From CAIWHR01 sp963836265 (GTDB lineage: Bacteria > Pseudomonadota > Gammaproteobacteria > Burkholderiales > Casimicrobiaceae), in the NCBI GenBank assembly GCA_963836265.1, contig CAWIIO010000008.1:248001-312000 (forward strand): 64,000 nt of DNA, read 5' to 3'. How positions within the stretch are numbered: the first letter of the stretch is position 1; the number at the start of each line of letters is the position of its first letter. Below, one piece after another: positions 17,470 to 25,762 of this stretch. Position numbers and translations under genes: made by a program. The notes beneath the pieces were generated by a model, which was given only the letters and a program-made list of their open reading frames with translations, made no database searches and was not told where the DNA came from.

Positions 17470-17618
17470 ATTCACGATTGTAGGCGATGAACTTCATCTT
17501 TCAACTGAATTTGAGATAGGTTCTAACCTCCTGCCACCCGTGTCGACTTTTGGAACGTTCTTGTTGCCCGAGCGACAAGTTGGACGGGTTGGCGGGCGAC
17601 CAGGAGGGGAAAACCGGA

Positions 17619-18065
17619 ATGCTCAAGGGTTTCGACCCGCTGCTCGTCCCTGATCTGCTGCACGCGCTCGCCGCCATGGGTCACGGCGACGAGATCGCGG
17701 TCGTCGATGCGAACTTCCCTGCCGCTGGCATCGGGCGCCGGGTCATCGAGCTGGCCAGCGCCTCGGCACCGGACGTGCTCGCCGCGATCCTCACCGTATT
17801 TCCGCTCGACTCCTCCCTCACGCCCGCGGCACTCACGATGCAGGTCGTCGGCGATCCGGCGGCGGTTCCGATGCCCGTCGCCGATTTTGCCGCGGTCTTC
17901 ACTGAACAAGGGCTCGGCGATTGCGAGATCGGGCAGCTCGAGCGCCACGCCTTCTACGAGCGCGCGCGCGATGCGTATGCGCTCGTTCGCACCGGCGAAT
18001 TGCGACCCTATGGCAACATCGTGCTGGTCAAAGGTGTCGTCAATCGTTATCCACCCCGGAATTGA
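17619..18065 (+). CDS. fucU: RbsD/FucU-family sugar mutarotase (L-fucose mutarotase)
   Basis: 148 residues from ATG 17619, with GGAGGGG about 9 bases upstream. The start MLKGFDPLLVPDLLHALAAMGHGDEI is the FucU signature, shown here by its ends MLKGFDPLLVPDL and MGHGDEIA; VVDANFPA follows. The family interconverts sugar anomers, feeding dehydrogenases or isomerases. Together with the divergent aldo/keto reductase and lactonase it points to oxidative L-fucose (or similar) use. No fuconate dehydratase is seen in the window. The IS element ends 95 bases before the start. Confidence 0.9.
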   Translation: MLKGFDPLLVPDLLHALAAMGHGDEIAVVDANFPAAGIGRRVIELASASAPDVLAAILTVFPLDSSLTPAALTMQVVGDPAAVPMPVADFAAVFTEQGLGDCEIGQLERHAFYERARDAYALVRTGELRPYGNIVLVKGVVNRYPPRN

Positions 18066-18114
18066 TGGCGAGGTAGAATTGAGCCCCTTCATCCACTCAT
18101 TCGACCCATTCGCC

Positions 18115-18933
18115 ATGCGCCTTGCCCGCTACTCGCTCGTCGCCCTCCTTCTTTTCGCTCTCGCCACCCTGTCCCTGCCCGCGCGTGCCACCGATTACAC
18201 CGATCTCTGGTGGACGACTGGCGGGGTCGAAAGCGGCTGGGGTGTCAACATGGTGCAAAACGAGGACGTCCTGTACGCAACGTTCTACGTTCACGACAAG
18301 GCAAAGCAGCCGACCTGGTACTCGTCGCCGATGTTCGTCGACGCGAGCGGCAATTACAGTGGAACACTTTATCAATCGACGGGATCGTGGTTCGGCGGGC
18401 CGTGGAATCCCGCCGACGTCGTTGCGACCAACGTGGGAACGGCGACGTTCGTGCCGAGCTCGGCAACGACCGGCACTTTGACCTACACGGTCAACAACGT
18501 TCCGGGTACGGGCAATGTCGTCGTCACCAAGAACATTCAACGCTCGATGTTCCGCACGATCCTGCTCGGGGGCACGTATGCCGGGACCGGAGTCGTCGTG
18601 GTGTCGGGCTGCTCCGATAACAGCCTCAACGGAACGACCATTTTCGACGTCGATCCGCAGATCACGCAGTTCACGGACGGCCAGGTCGAAATTGCGCTCG
18701 CCTTCGGAAGCACCGAAACCTGCACGATCGCCGGCCAGTCGGCCCAGGAAGGCCAGCTGTTCCGGATGCCCGGTGCAAGCTACGTCTGCAAGAGCGGCAG
18801 CACGACCACGCTCAACACAACTGCAACCGTCTACGAACTCAAGGCGACCAGCATCGGGATCGAGGGCCGCTGGTTCTCGAGCACCGGAGGCGGCTGTCAG
18901 GAGAACGGTCGCTTCGCGGGCGTCCTGCTTTAA
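18115..18933 (+). CDS. Secreted protein with LWW..ESGWG module
   Basis: 272 residues with a Sec signal peptide cleaved after LPARA. The mature N-terminus reads YTDLWWTTGGVESGWGVN and continues to PTWYSSPMF, the same module that ends the protein at the left edge of the window. The rest is Thr/Ser/Gly-rich and beta-like, with four Cys near the C-terminal half (SGCSDN, TCTIAG, YVCKSG, GGCQEN) that could form disulfides. It lies 49 bases after fucU. Function unknown; such modules are common in uncharacterised exported proteins of Burkholderiales and Xanthomonadales. Confidence 0.8.
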   Translation: MRLARYSLVALLLFALATLSLPARATDYTDLWWTTGGVESGWGVNMVQNEDVLYATFYVHDKAKQPTWYSSPMFVDASGNYSGTLYQSTGSWFGGPWNPADVVATNVGTATFVPSSATTGTLTYTVNNVPGTGNVVVTKNIQRSMFRTILLGGTYAGTGVVVVSGCSDNSLNGTTIFDVDPQITQFTDGQVEIALAFGSTETCTIAGQSAQEGQLFRMPGASYVCKSGSTTTLNTTATVYELKATSIGIEGRWFSSTGGGCQENGRFAGVLL

Positions 18934-19005
18934 CGGAACCTCTGAACAAGTCGCGCACGGTCGCGACGGGTCATTTTCGGGATGGGATGCGCGAAGCGAG
19001 GCGCA

Positions 19006-19025
19006 GCGAAGGGGGGCCCCTTCGC
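19006..19025. other. Stem-loop between convergent genes
   Basis: GCGAAGGGG and CCCCTTCGC are inverted around GG. It lies between the plus-strand secreted-protein gene and the minus-strand SpoU gene. No T-run follows, so a terminator role is only possible. Confidence 0.3.
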
Positions 19026-19151
19026 AAGCCGAGCGACAAGGCCCGAACAGCCCCGTCCCTTCGGGCTGCCACCAATCGCGTGGGGCTTATTCAGAGGTCA
19101 TCTAACGGCGACGGACCCGGAATCGCGAGGCCGCCGGACGAATCGGGGCGA

Positions 19152-19946
19152 TCAACCGCCCCTCGGCGCCCTACGCTGCCGCACGCACTCGAACAGGCAC
19201 ACCGCAGCCGCGGCCGCGGCGTTGAGTGATTCCATGTCGCCGGGCATCGGGATGGTCACCCGCCGGGTCGCAGCGGCGGCCAGCGGCGCCGACAGTCCCG
19301 CGCCTTCGTTGCCGATCGCGATCGCGACGCGGCCCGTGAGCGGCACCGAATAGAGGTCCTCCCCGCCGGCGGCGACCGTCGCGACGATTGCGCCGCCGGC
19401 GGCGCGATACGCGCTCGCCCAAGCGACGAGGTCCACGTTCTCGTGGATCTCGAGATTGAAATGCGCGCCCTGCCCCGCGCGCAGCACCTTCGGCGACCAG
19501 GCGAACGCGCAATGTCCGGAAAGCATCACCTGCGCCACGCCCGCCGCCGCCGCGGAGCGCAGCACCGAGCCCACGTTGCCGGGATCCTGGACGTCGTCGA
19601 GCAGCAGGCAGAAGTCGGCTGCCGCCCCCGCGACGGGCCGTGGCACCGGCACCACGGCGAGCACGCCGATGTCCGCTGGGAGCACGGCGATCTCCCCGAG
19701 CAGCTTCGCCGAAACGACCACGGCGCGGTCCGCGTGACGCTCCGCGAGTGCCCGCGCCGCCGGCCGCTCGAGCCACTCGTCGGTCACCAGCAGCGTTTCG
19801 GGCGCGCCATGGCGTTGCGAATACACCGCGACCAGATGCTCGCCTTCGAGCACGCATTTGCCGGCTTTCCGGCGATCGCGCGCCGACGTGATCAGCCGTT
19901 GAGCTTCCTTGAGCCGCGGGTTCTGCCGGGACGTGGCACGCTGCAT
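19152..19946 (-). CDS. SpoU/TrmH-family RNA 2'-O-methyltransferase
   Basis: 264 residues from ATG 19946 (a TTG at 19961 is possible). The N-terminal substrate-binding part has CVLEGEHLV. The SPOUT core has the three family motifs: LDDVQDPGNVGSVLRSA, AIGNEGAGLS and IPMPGDMESLNAA. It methylates a ribose in rRNA or tRNA using S-adenosylmethionine; the exact target cannot be told. A second family member, rlmB, is at 55773. Confidence 0.9.
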   Translation of the reverse strand: MQRATSRQNPRLKEAQRLITSARDRRKAGKCVLEGEHLVAVYSQRHGAPETLLVTDEWLERPAARALAERHADRAVVVSAKLLGEIAVLPADIGVLAVVPVPRPVAGAAADFCLLLDDVQDPGNVGSVLRSAAAAGVAQVMLSGHCAFAWSPKVLRAGQGAHFNLEIHENVDLVAWASAYRAAGGAIVATVAAGGEDLYSVPLTGRVAIAIGNEGAGLSAPLAAAATRRVTIPMPGDMESLNAAAAAAVCLFECVRQRRAPRGG

Positions 19947-20003
19947 GTTGCGATTCGGCAACCCGTGACGGCACTCGGCCCCGCATCTCGGTATGGAGAC
20001 GGG

Positions 20004-20363
20004 TCAGCGCTGCCCGGCAGAGGGAGGCGCCGCCTGGATCGACATGGGCTCGGAGGCCGGAGACTCACCGGCAACCGGAGCGGGGGCCGCCGCGGACGAC
20101 TCGATCTGGAAGAACACCTCGTCGTTCTTCACCATCCCGAGCTCCGAGCGCGCGCGCTCCTCGATCGCTTCGGTGCCGGTCTTGAGGTCGCGTACTTCCG
20201 CGTCGAGCGCGTTGTTGCGCTCCTTGAGCTTCGCGTTGGCGGCGCGCTGCGCTGCAACCTGCCGGTCAAGCTCGCGCACGGACAGCCATCCCCCCTTGCC
20301 GAGCCACATCGGATACTGCAGCGCGGCGATCAGGACGACGAAGACGAGGGCGAGCCAGCGCAC
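20004..20363 (-). CDS. ftsB: Cell division protein FtsB
   Basis: 119 residues: membrane segment at 2-20, then a coiled coil at about 28-70 (RELDRQVAAQRAANAKL) and ELGMVKNDEVFFQ, the conserved FtsB end of the coiled coil. A Pro/Ala-rich tail of about 30 residues is extra. FtsB joins FtsL and FtsQ at the division site and activates septal peptidoglycan synthesis. It follows eno by 3 bases, as is standard in proteobacteria. Confidence 0.95.
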   Translation of the reverse strand: MRWLALVFVVLIAALQYPMWLGKGGWLSVRELDRQVAAQRAANAKLKERNNALDAEVRDLKTGTEAIEERARSELGMVKNDEVFFQIESSAAAPAPVAGESPASEPMSIQAAPPSAGQR

Positions 20364-20366
20364 CGC

Positions 20367-21650
20367 TTACTTGAGTTGAAAGAATGCGCCGCGGCCCGGA
20401 TACGCCGCCGCTTCGCCGAGATCCTCCTCGATCCGGAGGAGCTGGTTGTACTTGGCTATCCGGTCGGAGCGCGACAGCGATCCGGTCTTGATCTGGCCGG
20501 TGTTCATACCTACGGCGATGTCGGCGATCATGCTGTCTTCGGTCTCGCCGGAGCGGTGGGAAATCACCGTCGTGTAGCCTGCGCGATTTGCCATCGTGAT
20601 CGCAGCAAACGTTTCGGTGAGGGTCCCGATCTGGTTGATCTTGATCAGCACCGAGTTCGCGATGCCCTTGGCAATCCCCTGCCTAATGATTTTCGTATTG
20701 GTGACGAAGATGTCGTCGCCGACGACCTGCACTTTCTTTCCGAGGCGATCGGTCATGAGCTTCCAGCCGTCCCAATCGTGCTCGGACATCCCGTCCTCGA
20801 CGGTGATGATCGGATACTTGTCGCACCAGGTCGCGAGCACGTCGACCATCTGCGAGCGGGTGAGCTTCGCCTCTTCGGACGCCAGGGTGTAGACGCCGTC
20901 CTCGTAGTATTCGCTCGCCGCACAATCGATCCCGAGCGCGATGTCGGTGCCGGGCGTGTACCCCGCCTTTTCGATCGCCTCGACCAGGAGCTGCAGCGCG
21001 GACTCGTTCGACGGCAGGTTTGGCGCGAATCCGCCCTCGTCTCCCACGGTCGTCGGCATTCCCCTGGCATCGATGATCTTCTTCAGCGTATGGAAGACTT
21101 CGGCGCCGTAGCGCAGCGCTTCGCGGAACGAAGGCGCCCCGAGCGGCACGAGCATGAATTCCTGGACGTCGATCTTGTTGTTGGCGTGGGCGCCGCCGTT
21201 GATGACGTTCATCTGCGGCACGGGCAGCTGCATTTCGCCGGCGCCGCCGAGATAGCGGTACAGCGGGAGCGACGATTCGTCGGCCGCGGCTTTCGCGACG
21301 GCGCAGGAAACCGCGAGCATCGCGTTGGCGCCGAGCCGCGACTTGTTCTCGGTGGCGTCGAGCTCGATCATCGTCTTGTCGATGAACGACTGCTCGGAAG
21401 CGTCGAGACCGATGATCGCCTCGCAGATCTCGGTGTTGACGTTCTCGACGGCCTTCAGCACGCCCTTGCCGAAATAGCGGGCGGTATCGCCATCGCGGAG
21501 CTCGATCGCCTCCTTCGATCCGGTCGATGCCCCCGAGGGCACCGCCGCACGGCCGGATACGCCCGATTCGAGCACGACGTCGGCCTCGATGGTGGGGTTG
21601 CCGCGCGAATCGATAATCTCGCGGGCGATGACGTCGACGATGGCGCTCAT
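20367..21650 (-). CDS. eno: Enolase
   Basis: 427 residues, full length. It converts 2-phosphoglycerate to PEP in glycolysis. The N-terminus is AREIIDSRGNPTIEADV; the metal and active-site regions GDEGGFAPN, TVEDGMSEHDWDGW, GDDIFVTN and ISHRSGETED are all present. Middle gene of kdsA-eno-ftsB. Confidence 0.98.
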   Translation of the reverse strand: MSAIVDVIAREIIDSRGNPTIEADVVLESGVSGRAAVPSGASTGSKEAIELRDGDTARYFGKGVLKAVENVNTEICEAIIGLDASEQSFIDKTMIELDATENKSRLGANAMLAVSCAVAKAAADESSLPLYRYLGGAGEMQLPVPQMNVINGGAHANNKIDVQEFMLVPLGAPSFREALRYGAEVFHTLKKIIDARGMPTTVGDEGGFAPNLPSNESALQLLVEAIEKAGYTPGTDIALGIDCAASEYYEDGVYTLASEEAKLTRSQMVDVLATWCDKYPIITVEDGMSEHDWDGWKLMTDRLGKKVQVVGDDIFVTNTKIIRQGIAKGIANSVLIKINQIGTLTETFAAITMANRAGYTTVISHRSGETEDSMIADIAVGMNTGQIKTGSLSRSDRIAKYNQLLRIEEDLGEAAAYPGRGAFFQLK

Positions 21651-21719
21651 ATCGGGTCGCTCATTTCAGGTATCCGAGGTCGGAGATCGGGAATCGGTGG
21701 TTTGCCTGCCACGCTCGCG

Positions 21720-22574
21720 TCACGCATGCGCTCCCTGCATCATTTCGTTTTCCGGAAAGCCGGCGCGCTTGACCGCAGCGTCGAGCGCCTTGAGCGCCTC
21801 GAGGAGCGACTGCATCCGCCCAAGCGGCCACGCATTCGGTCCGTCCGAGAGGGCTTGGTCGGGATTCGGGTGCGTTTCCATGAACACACCCGCGACGCCG
21901 GCGGCCACGGCTGCGCGCGCCAGAACGGGCACGAACTCGCGCTGCCCACCGGAAGATGTTCCGCTCCCGCCCGGAAGCTGCACCGAATGCGTTGCGTCGA
22001 AGACGACCGGGCAGCGGGTGGCGCGCATGATCGCGAGCGAGCGCATGTCGGACACGAGATTGTGGTAGCCGAACGAGGCGCCGCGCTCGCAGACCAGGAT
22101 GTTGTCGGCGCCGCTCGCCGCCTTCGCCTTGGCGACGACCTGCACCATGTCCTCGGGCGCCAGGAACTGGCCCTTCTTGATGTTGACCGGCTTGCCGGCG
22201 CGCGCGACGGCCTCGATGAAATCGGTCTGCCGGCACAGGAATGCCGGCGTCTGCAGCACGTCGACCACGGCGGCCGCTTGCGTAACCTCGTCTTCGGTAT
22301 GCACGTCCGTCAGCACCGGGACGCCGATGCGGCGCTTCACTTCGGAGAGCACGCGCAAGCCCTCCTCCATGCCGGGTCCGCGGAACGATTTCCCGGAGCT
22401 GCGGTTCGCCTTGTCATACGACGACTTGAAGATGAACGGAATTCGCAGGGCTGCGCAGATTTCCTTCAACTGCCCGGCAACGTCGATCTGCAGCCCCTCC
22501 GACTCGACGACACAGGGTCCCGCGATGAGGAAGATCGGCTGGTCGAGGCCGATTTCGAAACCGCACAGGTTCAT
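21720..22574 (-). CDS. kdsA: 3-deoxy-D-manno-octulosonate-8-phosphate synthase
   Basis: 284 residues. It condenses PEP and arabinose 5-phosphate to Kdo-8-phosphate for lipopolysaccharide. Conserved stretches: FLIAGPCVVESE, FKSSYDKANRSS, VLTDVHTEDE, CERGASFGYHNLV and FDATHSVQLPGG. Start MNLCGFEIG lies one base after the pyrG stop. Its presence marks a Gram-negative cell. Confidence 0.98.
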   Translation of the reverse strand: MNLCGFEIGLDQPIFLIAGPCVVESEGLQIDVAGQLKEICAALRIPFIFKSSYDKANRSSGKSFRGPGMEEGLRVLSEVKRRIGVPVLTDVHTEDEVTQAAAVVDVLQTPAFLCRQTDFIEAVARAGKPVNIKKGQFLAPEDMVQVVAKAKAASGADNILVCERGASFGYHNLVSDMRSLAIMRATRCPVVFDATHSVQLPGGSGTSSGGQREFVPVLARAAVAAGVAGVFMETHPNPDQALSDGPNAWPLGRMQSLLEALKALDAAVKRAGFPENEMMQGAHA

Positions 22575-22575
22575 G

Positions 22576-24261
22576 TCAGATCGACGCGACCAGCTCGGCG
22601 ACGGCGTCGGACGCTCCGCGCCCCTGCCGTCGAAGCTGTTGCGCGAGCGCAGCGCGGACGAAGTCGATGAACAGCGGATGGCCGCGGCGTGGATTCGACG
22701 TGAATTCGGGGTGGAACTGGCAGCCGAAGAACCACGGGTGCTGCGGCAGCTCGATCATTTCGCAGAGGTCGCCGGCGGTGGCGTTCTTTGCCCGGGCACC
22801 AACGGCAAGGCCGGCAGCCTCCAGGCGCGGCAGATAGTGATTGTTGACCTCGTAGCGGTGCCGGTGACGCTCGGCGACGGTCGTCGCACCGTAGATCTTG
22901 TGGGCGAGCGATCCCGGCACGACGGCGCAGGGCTGCGTGCCGAGGCGCATCGTGCCACCCAGATCGGAGCTCGCGGTCCGCTTTTCGATCGAGCCGTCGC
23001 GGTTCTGCCACTCGGTGATCAGCGCGACGACCGGATGCGGCGTTGCCGGGTCGAACTCGGTGCTGTTCGCCTCGGCCAGACCGGCCTTGTGCCGCGCGTA
23101 CTCGATCACCGCGAGCTGCATGCCGAGGCAGATGCCGAGGTACGGGACGTCGTTCTCGCGCGCGTAGCGGATCGCCTTGATCTTGCCCTCGACGCCGCGC
23201 TTGCCGAACCCCCCGGGAACGAGGATGGCGTCCACGCCGGCGAGGCATTCCACGCCGTCGCGCTCGACGACTTCCGAATCGACGTAATGGATCTGGACTT
23301 TGCTCCGGGTGTGAATCCCGGCATGCGTCAACGCTTCGGACAGCGACTTGTACGATTCGGTCAGATCGACGTACTTGCCAACCATCGCGATGCGGACGGC
23401 GTGCTCGGGATGCTCGAGTGCGTCGACCAGCTTGTTCCATGTCGCGAGGTCCGCGGGCGGCGGCTGCATCTGCAGTTTCTTGCAGACGATGGCGTCCAGT
23501 CCTTCGGCGGAGAGCGCCGACGGAATCTTGTAGATCGAGTCGGTATCGAGCGCCGGGATCACCGCCTCGGGCGCGACGTTGGTGAAGAGCGCGATCTTGC
23601 GCCGGTCGCCGTCGGGCAGCGCCCGGTCGGCGCGGCAGAGGATGATGTCGGGCTGGATCCCGATCTCGCGCAGCTCCTTCACCGAGTGCTGCGTCGGTTT
23701 GGTCTTCATCTCGCCTGCGGTCGCGATGAAGGGCACCAGCGTCAGGTGGATGTAGCAGACGTTCTCGCGGCCGAGGGTGATTCCCATCTGCCGGATCGCT
23801 TCGAGAAACGGCAGCGATTCGATGTCGCCGACAGTGCCGCCGACTTCGACCACCGCGACTTCGGCGTCGTCTGCGCCGGCCGCGATCCAGCTCTTGATCT
23901 CGTCGGTGATGTGCGGGATCACCTGCACCGTCCCGCCCAGGTAATCGCCGCGACGCTCCTTGCGGATCACGCTCTCGTAGATCTGGCCGGTCGTGAAGTT
24001 GTTGCGCTTGTTGGTCCTGACGTCCGTGAAGCGCTCGTAGTGGCCGAGGTCGAGGTCGGTCTCGGCGCCGTCCTCGGTGACGAAAACCTCGCCGTGCTGG
24101 AACGGGCTCATCGTTCCAGGATCGACGTTGATGTAGGGATCGAGCTTGAGGTTGGTGACGCGGACACCGCGGGACGCGAGGATCGCAGCCAGTGACGCGG
24201 CGGCGATGCCCTTCCCCAACGAGGAAACGACGCCGCCGGTCACGAAGACGAACTTGGTCAT
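22576..24261 (-). CDS. pyrG: CTP synthase
   Basis: 561 residues. The synthetase domain begins KFVFVTGGVVSSLGKGI and includes LDPYINVDPGTM. The glutamine amidotransferase domain has the nucleophile in LGICLGMQLAVIE and the His/Glu pair in CQFHPEFTS. It makes CTP from UTP and glutamine. First of pyrG-kdsA-eno-ftsB; gltX ends 100 bases upstream on the same strand. Confidence 0.98.
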   Translation of the reverse strand: MTKFVFVTGGVVSSLGKGIAAASLAAILASRGVRVTNLKLDPYINVDPGTMSPFQHGEVFVTEDGAETDLDLGHYERFTDVRTNKRNNFTTGQIYESVIRKERRGDYLGGTVQVIPHITDEIKSWIAAGADDAEVAVVEVGGTVGDIESLPFLEAIRQMGITLGRENVCYIHLTLVPFIATAGEMKTKPTQHSVKELREIGIQPDIILCRADRALPDGDRRKIALFTNVAPEAVIPALDTDSIYKIPSALSAEGLDAIVCKKLQMQPPPADLATWNKLVDALEHPEHAVRIAMVGKYVDLTESYKSLSEALTHAGIHTRSKVQIHYVDSEVVERDGVECLAGVDAILVPGGFGKRGVEGKIKAIRYARENDVPYLGICLGMQLAVIEYARHKAGLAEANSTEFDPATPHPVVALITEWQNRDGSIEKRTASSDLGGTMRLGTQPCAVVPGSLAHKIYGATTVAERHRHRYEVNNHYLPRLEAAGLAVGARAKNATAGDLCEMIELPQHPWFFGCQFHPEFTSNPRRGHPLFIDFVRAALAQQLRRQGRGASDAVAELVASI

Positions 24262-24361
24262 GTGCGGCCAGTCCCGGAAATTTGCATTCTACACGGATTC
24301 CGGCCGCTGCAACTCGCTCGCGCAAGACGACGCGGACGCTCCGCGGCGGTCCAAGCGAGAC

Positions 24362-25762
24362 TCACTGACTGTCGGCCAGGCCCGCCGCAAGCCGTGCCCG
24401 CGTCGTCTCGCGGCCGAGCAGAGCGAGCACCGCGTCGATGGCCGGCGTCTCCTTCGTGCCGCAGACGATGACGCGCACCGGCATCATCACCAGCGGCGGC
24501 TTGAGGCCGTGCTTCGCCGCTGCCGCCTTGAGTGCGGCGCCGATCGCCTCGCGGGTCCACGGCACCGTTGCGAAGGTCGAGAGAAGCTCGACGAGCGCAG
24601 GGATGTTCCCCCGATTGACCTGTCCGGCGATCACTTCCGCCGGCGGGTGCGGCGTCGCGTAGAAGTAATGCGCGGCATCGGCCATTTCCGTCAGCGTGGC
24701 GACGCGGTCGCGCAGCAGCGTCGCCGTCGGCCCGGGCGCCGGGCCGGCGGCGGGATCGAGGCCCGCTCGCTCGAGATAGGGGATGAGGCGGCGCCCGAGC
24801 TCATCGTCGGGCAACCGCTTCAAGTGCTCCTGGTTCACCCATTTCATCTTGTCGGGGTCGAAGCGCCCCGGCGCCGACGACAGTCCGGCGAGATCGAACC
24901 AGCCGACGAACTCCTCGCGGGTGAAGATTTCGTCGTCGCCGTGCGCCCAGCCGAGTCGCGCGAGATAATTGACGACCGCCTCGGGAAGGTAGCCGTCGTG
25001 GCGGTATTGCAGCACGGATTTGGCGCCGTGGCGCTTCGAAAGCTTCTCGCCTTCGGGTGTGAGCACCGTCGGCAGGTGCGCATAGACGGGCGTGGCGCCC
25101 CCCAGCGCGCGGAGGATGTTGATCTGGCGCGGCGTGTTGTTGACGTGGTCGTCGCCACGGATGACGTGCGTGACGCGCATGTCGAGGTCGTCGACCACGA
25201 CGCAGAAGTTGTAGGTCGGCGTGCCGTCGGGCCGCGCGAGCACGAGGTCGTCGAGCTCGGCGTTCGCGATTTCGATCCGTCCCTTGACCGCGTCGTCCCA
25301 TGCCACCGTTCCGCCAAGCGGATTGAGGAACCGGATCACGGGCGCGACACCCCGCGGCGGCGCGCGCCCGGCCGCGTTCTCCGGGCGCCAGCGGCCGTCG
25401 TAGCGGGGCTTCTCGCCGCGCGCCATCTGCGCCGCGCGCAGGTCGTCGAGCTCCTTCGCCGACATATAGCAGTGGTAGGCGAGACCGCGCGCGAGCATGT
25501 CGGAGAGGACCTCGCGGTAGCGCTCCATGCGCTCCATCTGGTAGTACGGGCCTTCGTCGTAGTCGAGGCCGAGCCAGCCCATCGCGTCGATGATCGCCTG
25601 AACCGCCTGCGGGGTGGAGCGCTCGACATCGGTGTCTTCGATGCGCAGGATGAAGACGCCGTGATGCTTGCGTGCGAACGCCCACGGAAACAGCGCCGAG
25701 CGGATGTTGCCGAGGTGGATGAAGCCCGTGGGGCTGGGCGCGAAACGGGTGCGTACCGTCAT
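24362..25762 (-). CDS. gltX: Glutamyl-tRNA synthetase
   Basis: 466 residues from ATG 25762 (MTVRTRFAPSPTGFIHLGN). HIGH-type motif FIHLGNIRSAL and KLSKR motif GEKLSKRHGA are both present. The ATG overlaps the TGA of the upstream transglutaminase gene (ATGA at 25759-25762), so translation may be coupled. The frame is open far upstream, but that is the shadow of the transglutaminase gene. A tRNA-Glu gene is also in this window. Confidence 0.97.
   Translation of the reverse strand: MTVRTRFAPSPTGFIHLGNIRSALFPWAFARKHHGVFILRIEDTDVERSTPQAVQAIIDAMGWLGLDYDEGPYYQMERMERYREVLSDMLARGLAYHCYMSAKELDDLRAAQMARGEKPRYDGRWRPENAAGRAPPRGVAPVIRFLNPLGGTVAWDDAVKGRIEIANAELDDLVLARPDGTPTYNFCVVVDDLDMRVTHVIRGDDHVNNTPRQINILRALGGATPVYAHLPTVLTPEGEKLSKRHGAKSVLQYRHDGYLPEAVVNYLARLGWAHGDDEIFTREEFVGWFDLAGLSSAPGRFDPDKMKWVNQEHLKRLPDDELGRRLIPYLERAGLDPAAGPAPGPTATLLRDRVATLTEMADAAHYFYATPHPPAEVIAGQVNRGNIPALVELLSTFATVPWTREAIGAALKAAAAKHGLKPPLVMMPVRVIVCGTKETPAIDAVLALLGRETTRARLAAGLADSQ

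Larger units (their letters stand above)
16691..17523 (-). mobile_element. IS5-family insertion sequence (IS427-like, two ORFs)
   Basis: 833 bases bounded by the perfect 14-base inverted repeats GAACCTATCTCAAA (16691-16704) and TTTGAGATAGGTTC (17510-17523). It is flanked by TA on both sides (CTA if the last base is counted as target), as expected for IS5-type targets. It encodes a DDE transposase in two overlapping frames on the minus strand. It sits between the divergent aldo/keto reductase and fucU genes. The ends are intact, so it may still move. Confidence 0.93.

Noticed and set aside
19443..22670. A 1075-codon plus-strand open frame opposite SpoU, ftsB, eno and kdsA
   Set aside because: Antisense to four well-recognised genes; composition typical of GC-rich shadow frames.
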